Assembly: GCA_014728975.1 (NCBI GenBank)
Contig: WJKQ01000147.1
Span: forward strand, 1-9,117
Direction: 5' to 3'
DNA: 9,117 bases
DNA from: Candidatus Peregrinibacteria bacterium
GTDB lineage: Bacteria > Patescibacteriota > Gracilibacteria > UBA1369 > LOWO2-01-FULL-3
In this document: in pieces, positions 1 to 6,680 of the stretch
How the letters are laid out: the number at the start of each line of letters is the position of its first letter
How positions within the stretch are numbered: the stretch's first letter is position 1
The notes under the pieces: generated by a model
Told to the model about the DNA's origin: nothing
The model's input: only the letters and a program-made list of their open reading frames with translations
Databases searched by the model: none
Translations under genes and position numbers: made by a program

Positions 1-20
1 CTCTATATTCTCGGCTAGAG

Positions 21-50
21 CTGACAAGATTAAATATTATCTAATATATT
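21..50 (+). promoter_or_regulatory. Putative sigma70-type promoter of the secreted-protein gene
   Basis: A -35-like CTGACA (21-26, 5/6 match to TTGACA) and a -10-like TATATT (45-50, 5/6 match to TATAAT) are separated by 18 bp. Transcription would start near 57-58, leaving only about 9-10 nt of A-rich leader before the ATG at 67 and no room for a Shine-Dalgarno sequence. The region is so AT-rich that other -10 placements (for example TAATAT at 42-47) are possible. Confidence 0.5.
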
Positions 51-66
51 TCTTAACAAAAACAAA

Positions 67-714
67 ATGAGAAAAAAGTTTTTGTCACTTGCATTAATCA
101 CTGCGGCGGTTGCTTTACTAGTTATGCCTGGTGTTTTTGCACAAACCAGTGGTCAACCTGAGGCCAGAGTAGATGTACAGTCAGAGACTGAGGTGAGTAT
201 ATCATTACTTGGTGATATGCAGTCTTCTACTTTTACTGTAACAACAGCACATTCATCGCCTACAGATCAAGTTACAACTGAATATACCAGTTCAGACTAT
301 ATTGAAGTTACTGATCTGATTAACGAAAGTGGATCTTATGGTCATGCTTTTTCTATTGAGTTTGACAGAGGAACATGGTCATACAGCGGGGCTGAGACTC
401 TTTTAAATTCAATTGTAGTCGATTCAGACACAACTGCAGGAGATGATGAAATAAAGTATGAAATCTATGCTAATACAGGAGCACTAAATTTCGAGTCATT
501 TGATCCAGATGTTTGTTCTGGTAATACTAGTAATATGAATCTTAGTACATTGATCGTTACTTCTACAGACACTGCTTTAGGCCATTCAACTGAAACATGT
601 CCAGGTTATTCTTATTATACTCCTGACTATCTTGATATGCGTGGACCTTTAAACGGATTAAAGGTAGGTGCGTATACAATTTCAGGTACGGTAACTTTAA
701 CAAATTCATATTAA
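67..714 (+). CDS. Small secreted Ser/Thr-rich beta protein, WxL-like
   Basis: A 215-residue exported protein of unknown exact function. Residues 1-25 are a clear Sec signal peptide (MRKK n-region, hydrophobic core, VFA|QT cleavage). The mature part is acidic, rich in Ser, Thr and Asp, and alternates like beta strands. It has no second membrane segment, lipobox or LPxTG motif, so it is secreted or held non-covalently. The C-terminal strand (about 199-215, KVGAYTISGTVTLTNSY) resembles the AGxYxxxxTxTx end of WxL and pilin/spore-coat-like beta domains, but the WxL tryptophan motif is missing; the only Trp is W104. Just two cysteines (C150, C178) could form a disulfide, and there are three NxS/T sequons (N86, N153, N158). 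Tandem stops (TAA TAG) end the gene. With its own promoter and terminator it is probably monocistronic. The DUF916-like genes downstream suggest it could be their partner, as WxL proteins are in Firmicutes; this is inference. Confidence 0.85.
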   Translation: MRKKFLSLALITAAVALLVMPGVFAQTSGQPEARVDVQSETEVSISLLGDMQSSTFTVTTAHSSPTDQVTTEYTSSDYIEVTDLINESGSYGHAFSIEFDRGTWSYSGAETLLNSIVVDSDTTAGDDEIKYEIYANTGALNFESFDPDVCSGNTSNMNLSTLIVTSTDTALGHSTETCPGYSYYTPDYLDMRGPLNGLKVGAYTISGTVTLTNSY

Positions 715-733
715 TAGTTTGTTATTCCTGAAT

Positions 734-778
734 AAAAAAAAGGCTATCTGTCGGAAAAAGGCAGATAGCTTTTTTTTT
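734..778 (+). terminator. Strong intrinsic terminator after the secreted-protein gene
   Basis: GCTATCTG (743-750) pairs perfectly with CAGATAGC (762-769). T751:G761 and C752:G760 extend the stem inward to about 10 bp around a GGAAAAA loop, and nine T follow (770-778). A run of eight A (734-741) precedes the stem, so the hairpin could also end transcription on the opposite strand. It lies 19 bp after the stop codon and separates the first gene from the following operon. Confidence 0.93.
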
Positions 779-805
779 GAAATTTTAATTAAAAGCTATT
801 ATAAT
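777..805 (+). promoter_or_regulatory. Near-consensus sigma70-type promoter of the DUF916-like operon
   Basis: TTGAAA (777-782, 5/6 match) and a perfect TATAAT (800-805) have an optimal 17-bp spacer (783-799). The start would lie near 812, giving a leader of about 27 nt before the ATG at 839. The -35 box shares its first two T with the T-tract of the preceding terminator, so terminator and promoter are fused with no spare bases. No Shine-Dalgarno sequence precedes the ATG. Confidence 0.82.
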
Positions 806-838
806 CATTTTGATGTTTTAATTTATCTCGTTCTTTAA

Positions 839-1945
839 ATGAAAAAGTTAGTTTTATTTTTTACAATTATTAGTTTATTTGTAAGTCAAAGTGTTTTTGC
901 TCAGACTGTCCCCTTTTTGTTTAGAATTGGTCCGGATACTCAAAAGATTTATGAAGTGGATGGTGGTGATAAAATTGATGGTAATGTATTTATCTCACTT
1001 GAGGAAGAAGTAGATGCAAGTTTTGAGATATCTTTTACTAGTGTTTCTAATAATCCATTAGCCAAAGAAGGCTCAGGGACTATTTTAGACCTATCGAGCT
1101 GGATAAGTTATCCTGAAGGAAATAATATTTTTATTGAAGGTACTCACCCTGGTAAACAGGAAATTAAGATTCCTTTTGTTATTACTGTTCCTGAAGAAAT
1201 CTCACCAGGCGACTATAGAGGTATTATGAAAGCCAGATATATTATGGGATCTTCTGAAGTTGAAAATGTAGGTGTATCTTTTACCACGGCTTTAGGTGAA
1301 TATTTTCGATTTTCTGTTCCCGGGGAACGTGTACATTTGTTGGATTTTATTGATCTTGAGTTTGGCGGTTTTGTTCCTAAAGAGGAAGATGAGAAAGAAG
1401 AGGCTGTTAAGTTAAATGTTGTTTATCAAAATCTGGGAAATAGCCTTCTTCGTCCATCCGTAAATGTATTAGCAAAAGATATATTTGATAATGTTGTTTA
1501 TGAGAATAGTTTTACTTTTAAGGATATTTTTCCAGAAACCGGAGAAGCAAGTAAATCAATTGTACTTGAAAAACTGGAATCTTTTATTGGTTGGAGAGAT
1601 ATTGAAGTAAAATTATATTATGGTCTTGTGAACGTTGATGGAAGTATTGAAGGGGATTTGTTTGAGTCGGGCTTAGCCAGCATTAGGGTTTACGTTATTC
1701 CCTGGCTTGAAATATTGATTGGATTGATAGCGGTTTTATTTTTACTTTTTATTATTTTTTATAAAAGATTTAAAATTAAATCGTTACGAGCCTCTTCAAA
1801 AATGTATCTTGTAAAAAAAGGAGACACACTCCAGAGTGTGTGTGAAAAGTTTAATGTTAATCCGGCACATGTAATTATAGCTAATAAGTTAAAAAGGCCT
1901 TATTTCTTGAAGCCGGGTGAAAAAATTTATATTCCAAAAAAATAA
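839..1945 (+). CDS. DUF916/DUF3324-like membrane-anchored surface protein with C-terminal LysM
   Basis: A 368-residue protein. Residues 1-21 are a Sec signal peptide (VFA|QT cleavage, as in the upstream gene). Residues about 25-160 look like the DUF916 (WxL-interacting protein) beta-sandwich: the stretch at 108-128 ends in the family's VPEEISPGDYRG hallmark. Residues about 188-275 look like the second, DUF3324-type domain, with NLGNSLLRPSVNV at 198-210. An acidic linker (KEEDEKEEA) lies at 181-189. One membrane segment (about 288-308) is followed by a basic stretch (KRFKIKSLR), then a LysM domain (322-368) with KKGDTL, the NVNPAHVIIANKL core and LKPGEKIYIP. Firmicute WxL-interacting proteins normally end in a short tail after the membrane segment. 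By the positive-inside rule this LysM should be cytoplasmic, which is odd for a glycan-binding module. First gene of a three-gene operon; the start follows the promoter and fits the signal peptide. Family assignment is by motif, without a search. Confidence 0.85.
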   Translation: MKKLVLFFTIISLFVSQSVFAQTVPFLFRIGPDTQKIYEVDGGDKIDGNVFISLEEEVDASFEISFTSVSNNPLAKEGSGTILDLSSWISYPEGNNIFIEGTHPGKQEIKIPFVITVPEEISPGDYRGIMKARYIMGSSEVENVGVSFTTALGEYFRFSVPGERVHLLDFIDLEFGGFVPKEEDEKEEAVKLNVVYQNLGNSLLRPSVNVLAKDIFDNVVYENSFTFKDIFPETGEASKSIVLEKLESFIGWRDIEVKLYYGLVNVDGSIEGDLFESGLASIRVYVIPWLEILIGLIAVLFLLFIIFYKRFKIKSLRASSKMYLVKKGDTLQSVCEKFNVNPAHVIIANKLKRPYFLKPGEKIYIPKK

Positions 1946-1948
1946 AAT

Positions 1949-2716
1949 ATGAAGAAGAATAAATTTAAAAAAATTTTTCCTGTTATATTTGTCGCACTGT
2001 TCTCAATATTGGTTATTTTTGTGCATTTAGACAGGTATTATGAAGAACAGGTGGTTGAGCTTAATCAAAAGATTTTTTCTACTCTTGAAAAAGGTGGTTT
2101 TACTTTGTTTAGTGCTGATAAAGTGATTAAAAAAGATGGGAAGAAATTTGACTCTGATATGGTAGTGGGACTAGAGCCAGGCGAAGAATATAAAGGTTTA
2201 ATGGGAATAAAAAATCATTATGATGAAGGACATGAATTTTATATTTGGCAGAAAGAATTTAAGAAAATAAAGGAAGACGAGAATAAAGTGCATGAAGAAA
2301 ATTTAGATATTTCTGAATCTAAAATTGTTTTTCCTGAAATAATATTTTCCAAGGATAAATATTTTGTATTGCCGGAAGAGGTAACTTTTTTTGATTATAC
2401 TATTAGAATTCCAGAAGAAGTTGAATTAGGCAAATACAAAACTCAAATTGCAGCTAAAATTTCAGATTCAAATGCTCCTCATCTTAAAAAAGGTCCAGTA
2501 GTTTTAGAATTAGCTTTTGGTGTTCCAATAACTATTATTGTTTCAGATGATCCGCCTGAATATGAATATAAAGATTTATCACAGCAAGCATATGATGTCG
2601 CTAAATTAATGGTGATTGATAGAGTTAGGTATATTTTAACTTTTGTATTAATATTAGTCAGTATTTATTTTGTTTTTAAAGGTTTTACTTATGATTCAAA
2701 AAAATCTAAAAAGTAA
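1949..2716 (+). CDS. Bitopic surface protein with divergent DUF916-like external domain
   Basis: A 255-residue protein starting 3 nt after the preceding stop, without a Shine-Dalgarno sequence, so translation is probably coupled. A basic N-terminus (KKNKFKK) leads into a membrane segment (about 9-26) with no AxA cleavage site, best read as an uncleaved anchor. A second segment lies at about 227-243, followed by a Lys-rich tail. Both ends would be cytoplasmic and residues about 28-225 external. The external part has LEPGEEYKGLMGIKN (75-89) and, at 143-166, an RIPEEVELGKY motif matching the (I/V)PxxxxPGxY hallmark of its neighbours. A charged, Lys/Glu-rich insertion (about 101-125) lies between them. 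The C-terminal AYD..DRVRYIL-TM-Lys arrangement resembles the end of the next gene product, suggesting duplication. The role is unknown; it is probably a subunit of the same envelope assembly. Reading frame and topology are firm, the family link moderate. Confidence 0.83.
   Translation: MKKNKFKKIFPVIFVALFSILVIFVHLDRYYEEQVVELNQKIFSTLEKGGFTLFSADKVIKKDGKKFDSDMVVGLEPGEEYKGLMGIKNHYDEGHEFYIWQKEFKKIKEDENKVHEENLDISESKIVFPEIIFSKDKYFVLPEEVTFFDYTIRIPEEVELGKYKTQIAAKISDSNAPHLKKGPVVLELAFGVPITIIVSDDPPEYEYKDLSQQAYDVAKLMVIDRVRYILTFVLILVSIYFVFKGFTYDSKKSKK
2678..2682 (+). promoter_or_regulatory. Ribosome binding site selecting the start at 2691
   Basis: AAAGG lies 8 nt before the ATG at 2691, inside the end of the preceding gene. 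It favours this start over the in-frame ATG at 2670. The shorter product also has a conventional signal-peptide n-region (KNLKSK). Confidence 0.6.
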
Positions 2717-3344
2717 GATAATATTTTTACTTGCTGTACTTTTTGTATTATCTTCTTCTGTTTACGCAGGAACACCAAAATTTAATTTTTTAAGTCAGGA
2801 TTCAAGTTCGGGATATGTCTATAAAGCGAATCCGGGAGATGAGGTTGCCAATGATTTTATCCTTGCAAATCTTGATAGTGAAAGAAGTATTACTATGAGT
2901 CTGTATACATCTGAAATATTTCTGGAAGATGATCAGAAGGTTCTTCCTGAAGATTGGTGGAATTTTAAACCGTCTGAAAGGATTAAATTGGATCCTGGTG
3001 AACAGGAAGATGTTTCCTTTGTAGTAAATATCCCACGGGATGCTGAACCCGGCGAGTATAAGCTGGGGTTGAGAACAAAGTTGGTTGATTATGAAGGTCG
3101 TAATCGAGGTGCTGTGACAATGTCCACTGCTATTGGACATGTATTTATTGTTGATGTTCTTCCAATTGAAACCGTAGAATCGGAAGGCGTTGATTATGAG
3201 GAAGATGTAGCTAAAGCTTATAATTTAAAAGACAGCTATAGGTATATTCTGGATGGTGTATTTTTGATTTTGGTTATACTTTTGATCTGGAGGGTTTATA
3301 CACTTGAAAAGATAGTTAAAGGTAAGAAGAAGCGAAAGAAATAA
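2691..3344 (+). CDS. DUF916-like protein with signal peptide and C-terminal membrane anchor
   Basis: A 217-residue protein. The start at 2691 is preferred over 2670 because AAAGG sits 8 nt upstream and the signal peptide then begins normally: basic KNLKSK, hydrophobic core at 10-20, VYA|GT cleavage after A26. The gene overlaps the previous one by 26 bp in another frame. The mature region is a single compact beta-sandwich with the clearest DUF916 signature in the window: KANPGDEV (45-52), a WW pair (89-90), KLDPGEQEDV (99-108), and IPRDAEPGEYKLGL (114-127), followed by a short final strand near 144-157. One membrane segment (about 185-200) and a very basic tail (GKKKRKK) anchor it with the domain outside. 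In WxL loci DUF916 proteins bind WxL proteins and peptidoglycan; a scaffold role in the same assembly is inferred. Last gene of the operon: its stop directly abuts the convergent stop of the minus-strand gene. Confidence 0.85.
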   Translation: MIQKNLKSKIIFLLAVLFVLSSSVYAGTPKFNFLSQDSSSGYVYKANPGDEVANDFILANLDSERSITMSLYTSEIFLEDDQKVLPEDWWNFKPSERIKLDPGEQEDVSFVVNIPRDAEPGEYKLGLRTKLVDYEGRNRGAVTMSTAIGHVFIVDVLPIETVESEGVDYEEDVAKAYNLKDSYRYILDGVFLILVILLIWRVYTLEKIVKGKKKRKK

Positions 3345-5030
3345 TTAAAGTTTGTAAGCATATTCTTTTTGGAATTCTCCTGTTTTTTCAGGGTCCGTTG
3401 AAATTTTTAATGTAAGATTTTCAAATTTATATGGAGTAACTATATAGTTGAAGTCTTTTTTAAGGATTTCTATGACTTCTTGTGGAAGTTTCTGCTGTTC
3501 TTTGGATTTATCGGCTCCCGTATGTCTTTTGAATAAGAGTTTGTTATTGGAAAGTGTTAATATCTTCCAATAATTATAGCTGGTTGAAGTAATGGCATCC
3601 GCTTTTCCAAGAAAAAGTATGTTTGTTTCTTTATCTCTGAAATATTCAAAAATCGGAGATTTAAATACCGAAAAATTAACAATCCAGAGTGTTGAGAATA
3701 TGAAATGTATAAAGATGGTTATTGAAAGTAAAATTGTTAGAATTTTTCTTTTATTTAAAACAAAAAGCGCAAGCAGGACGAAATAAAGCGTAAGCAATGG
3801 TATTACAAGATACTGCTTGACCAGAACAAGGTTATAACTTAGTGCTTCCAATGCGCTATCAGTACTTGCTGTAGTATGATAGTAAATTGAGATGTCCAGA
3901 TTTAAGGCATGTTTTACGTATTTGTATTGAATAAACAGCAAAGACGCGAATACTAATAATAAAGTTATTGAATTTAATTTTTTGAGTCTGAATTTTTTGT
4001 ATTTTTGTAGGAAAATCAGGCTGAAAATGAATATCAAGATTATGGAAATATTTATGTATCTTGTCAAAAGACCGATTTCCAGCTGGTTGATACTGTAATT
4101 TTCGCTGTGTAGAAGTGCTGTTATAATAAAGTTTAAAGATATTAATGCTATTAAATAATATTTAATATCGTTAAGCGGTTTTGAGTCTTTTTTTGTTATG
4201 TATGTAAAAAATATTATTAAAGGCGCCAGGAATGTTGTGACAGTAAAGCTGTTTATCTGGTCTTTTACAGCTTTTAACATTCCCCATAAAGTTTCTGGAT
4301 CCTGAAGTATTTTTGCTTTTATATTAATAAAGTCAATAAAATGCGGATATTTATAAAGTATTAGTGAAATTAAAATCACTGTAAGAGGAATGTATACAAG
4401 AGCTAGAAGTTTTCTGTTTTTGTTTCTTATAATTTCATTAATAACCAATGCGGAGGGGACGATAAATCCGAATGGTCGCGTGAGAGTCGCAAGGATACTT
4501 AAAAGAATTGCGGCGAATTTATTTATTTTGCTGTGTTTATTTCTTTCGAAAGATTTCAGATAAAAATAAAGAAGCCAGATATTGATGACGATGAAAAGAC
4601 ATTCTGTCATCAGCATTTTTTCATATATAACTATTTGCGGAAGAAGAAGTATCAATAATATGTAAAGGAAGATAATTTTATTGTTTCTAAGGAATTTTTT
4701 AAAAATTGAATAAAGAGGGAAGACAAGGCTTGATATAAGTAGGGAATTTAAAATCAGTATTCCGTGATAGGCTTTGGTTCCTTTTAAAAAGAGAAAAAGA
4801 GGGGAAATAATTATTGAATATAATGGAAGCGGCTCACCGGCGGGTATCTGTAATAATTCCGCGCATGTTTTTTTTATTTCAAGAGTTTCAGCGAAGTGTT
4901 TCGCTTTCAGTAATATACAGGCTTCGTCCGAAAAAACGAAAGGTCCCTGCATGAATAGGCTAATAATAACTTTTGCAGTGAGTATTAAAGCGAATAATAT
5001 AATCAGGTTTAGGTAGGTTTTTTTGTTCAT
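3345..5030 (-). CDS. Polytopic GT-C-type glycosyltransferase paralog 1 (putative)
   Basis: A 561-residue integral membrane protein with about a dozen hydrophobic segments and a soluble C-terminal part (about 455-561). It resembles GT-C enzymes (PMT/ArnT/GT39-like), which use polyprenyl-phosphate sugar donors and act on the outer face of the membrane. After TM1 (about 7-27) a first external loop carries GPFVFSDEAC (29-38); D35/E36 are the likely catalytic acidic residues by position. C38 and C56 are conserved in all the paralogs here. Further shared motifs are AGEPLPLYS (64-72), YEKMLMTE (136-143), TRPFGF (184-189), DQINSF (257-262) and RYIN (324-327). Donor and acceptor cannot be read from the sequence. 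It is the last gene of the minus-strand operon, and its ATG overlaps the TGA of the previous gene (ATGA). No terminator is visible at its 3' end. Confidence 0.8.
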   Translation of the reverse strand: MNKKTYLNLIILFALILTAKVIISLFMQGPFVFSDEACILLKAKHFAETLEIKKTCAELLQIPAGEPLPLYSIIISPLFLFLKGTKAYHGILILNSLLISSLVFPLYSIFKKFLRNNKIIFLYILLILLLPQIVIYEKMLMTECLFIVINIWLLYFYLKSFERNKHSKINKFAAILLSILATLTRPFGFIVPSALVINEIIRNKNRKLLALVYIPLTVILISLILYKYPHFIDFINIKAKILQDPETLWGMLKAVKDQINSFTVTTFLAPLIIFFTYITKKDSKPLNDIKYYLIALISLNFIITALLHSENYSINQLEIGLLTRYINISIILIFIFSLIFLQKYKKFRLKKLNSITLLLVFASLLFIQYKYVKHALNLDISIYYHTTASTDSALEALSYNLVLVKQYLVIPLLTLYFVLLALFVLNKRKILTILLSITIFIHFIFSTLWIVNFSVFKSPIFEYFRDKETNILFLGKADAITSTSYNYWKILTLSNNKLLFKRHTGADKSKEQQKLPQEVIEILKKDFNYIVTPYKFENLTLKISTDPEKTGEFQKEYAYKL

Positions 5031-6679
5031 TCTATTTTGTAAATATATTGGTCTCCAATTTTATATAATTTGGTTAAATCCGGGATTTCATATTCAGTAA
5101 TTGCATATTCTGATTTTTGGAAATGTTTTGAATTTTCAAATTCTTCAATATTGAGAGTGTTTATATTTTCTCCGTTTTCCTTATGGTCGACCAAAATCAG
5201 ATATAATTTATTTTTAGTTGTGGCGTATAATTGAAACATTTTATTTAAATTGTTGATTCTTTCGTTTTTAACGATAAAAGAAATATCGGTTTCTTTTTTC
5301 TCAAAAAAATCAATAAATTCTGAATTTACAGCATAGTTTATTACCCATATGGTTGAATGTATTGAAAGAATTATAAAGATCGATATTAATGTGGCAATTA
5401 ATATTTTCCTTTTGTTTGCAACTAAAAGTACAAAAAGAATGAATGTAATCGGGAAAAATACTGTCCCCAGTATTTTTTTACTTTCAACAAGGTCTTCCCC
5501 GAATAAATGTGTTCTAGATTCGTAGAAAAAAGATAAATCGAGATTTAAAGAATGTTTTACAGCGATATCTTTGAAGAAAAATAAAGATACCAGTAAAAGA
5601 ATGATTATTGAAATGTTAGTTTTGTTGAATGAGAATTTTTTGTATCTTTTGAGGAAAATAAGCGAGAAAAATATTATTAATATTATTGAGAGATTGATAT
5701 ATCTGGTTATTAAAACCGGATCCATGTTTTTAATGTAATATCCGAATTGATGTTGGGCGCTTATCGCAAAATTTAGGAATATTAAAGTTATTAAGAAATA
5801 TTTTATGTTTTTTAGGTGTGGTGAATCTTTTTTATTTATATATGTGAAGAAAACAATTATTGGTATCAGTGCGGTTGCTATTGAAAAGCTGTTTATTTGA
5901 TTTTTAAGTGCTATAAAAATGTATTTCCAGTTTTCCAGTATTGAAAGGAAATTTATTTTTATGAATATGGAATTGATTATATGATCCAATAATATAAATA
6001 ATGCCAAAAAGGTAAGTATAATGGCAAAAGGCAGGAAAAATAAAAGTGTCTTTTTTTTGTTTTTTGCTACTGCAATCTCATTTACGGCTAAAGCTACGGG
6101 AACTATAAAACCAAACGGTCTTGTTAAGGTGGCCAGAATACTTAATATTACAGCTAAAAGTTTATTTACTATTTTTGTTTTCCTTTTTTTCGAGAATGAC
6201 TTCAGGTAGAAATGGAGCAGCCATATATTTATTACAACGAATAAACTTTCCGTCATAACTGTCTTTTCGTAAGCCATTATCTGAGACAAAAAAAGTGTTA
6301 CAATAATTATGAGAAATATATATTTTGTATTTTTGATAAATTTTTTACATATTCCGTATAGAGGGAAGACAAGGCTTGCTATGAGTAAAGAATTTAGTAT
6401 TGTTGCGATTTTGTATGCAGTGATTCCATAAGTAAAATAGTAAATTGGAGAGATTAGTATTGAATAAAGAGGCTGGGGATCACCGCTTGGTAAAGTTGTT
6501 AAGTTTTCACAGGTTTCAAATTTAAAATTGTTTATAAAGTATATGGCTCTTTGAATTACACAGGATTCATCGGAAAAAATGAAAGGGCCGTCCAATAGGA
6601 GGCTTAGCCCTGCTTTTATAATAAAAATTAATTCAAAGAGGATAAAAAGGTTCCAAAAAGTTCTTTTTTTTGTAGTCAT
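5027..6679 (-). CDS. Polytopic GT-C-type glycosyltransferase paralog 2 (putative)
   Basis: A 550-residue membrane protein when started at the ATG at 6679-6677. An in-frame ATG at 6745 would add 22 very basic residues but overlap the upstream gene by 65 bp. The 6679 start leaves a 1-nt gap after that gene's stop and aligns the N-terminus with the paralogs. Organisation matches paralog 1: TM1, external loop with GPFIFSDESC (31-40), acidic D37/E38, cysteines C40 and C57, SGDPQPLYS (65-73), YEKTVMTE (137-144), TRPFGF (186-191), NQINSF (260-265) and RYIN (326-329), with a soluble C-terminal part from about 455. These features fit a GT-C lipid-linked-sugar transferase acting outside the membrane; the substrate is unknown. 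It is closer to paralog 1 (shared NIWLL.FYLKSF and SILATLTRPFGFIVP) than to the plus-strand gene at 7230. Middle gene of the minus-strand operon. Confidence 0.8.
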   Translation of the reverse strand: MTTKKRTFWNLFILFELIFIIKAGLSLLLDGPFIFSDESCVIQRAIYFINNFKFETCENLTTLPSGDPQPLYSILISPIYYFTYGITAYKIATILNSLLIASLVFPLYGICKKFIKNTKYIFLIIIVTLFLSQIMAYEKTVMTESLFVVINIWLLHFYLKSFSKKRKTKIVNKLLAVILSILATLTRPFGFIVPVALAVNEIAVAKNKKKTLLFFLPFAIILTFLALFILLDHIINSIFIKINFLSILENWKYIFIALKNQINSFSIATALIPIIVFFTYINKKDSPHLKNIKYFLITLIFLNFAISAQHQFGYYIKNMDPVLITRYINLSIILIIFFSLIFLKRYKKFSFNKTNISIIILLLVSLFFFKDIAVKHSLNLDLSFFYESRTHLFGEDLVESKKILGTVFFPITFILFVLLVANKRKILIATLISIFIILSIHSTIWVINYAVNSEFIDFFEKKETDISFIVKNERINNLNKMFQLYATTKNKLYLILVDHKENGENINTLNIEEFENSKHFQKSEYAITEYEIPDLTKLYKIGDQYIYKIE

Positions 6680-6680
6680 A

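Noticed and set aside
1..20. CTCTA...TAGAG hairpin at the left edge as an upstream terminator
   Set aside because: The stem is only 5 bp with a 10-nt loop and no T-run follows.
34..47. ATATTA-TC-TAATAT inverted repeat over the first promoter as an operator
   Set aside because: Short, pure A/T apart from the central C, and expected by chance in such an AT-rich region.
2802..3140. 112-codon minus-strand open frame inside the third operon gene
   Set aside because: Antisense shadow of a well-supported gene with signal peptide, domain and anchor; no promoter or ribosome site of its own.
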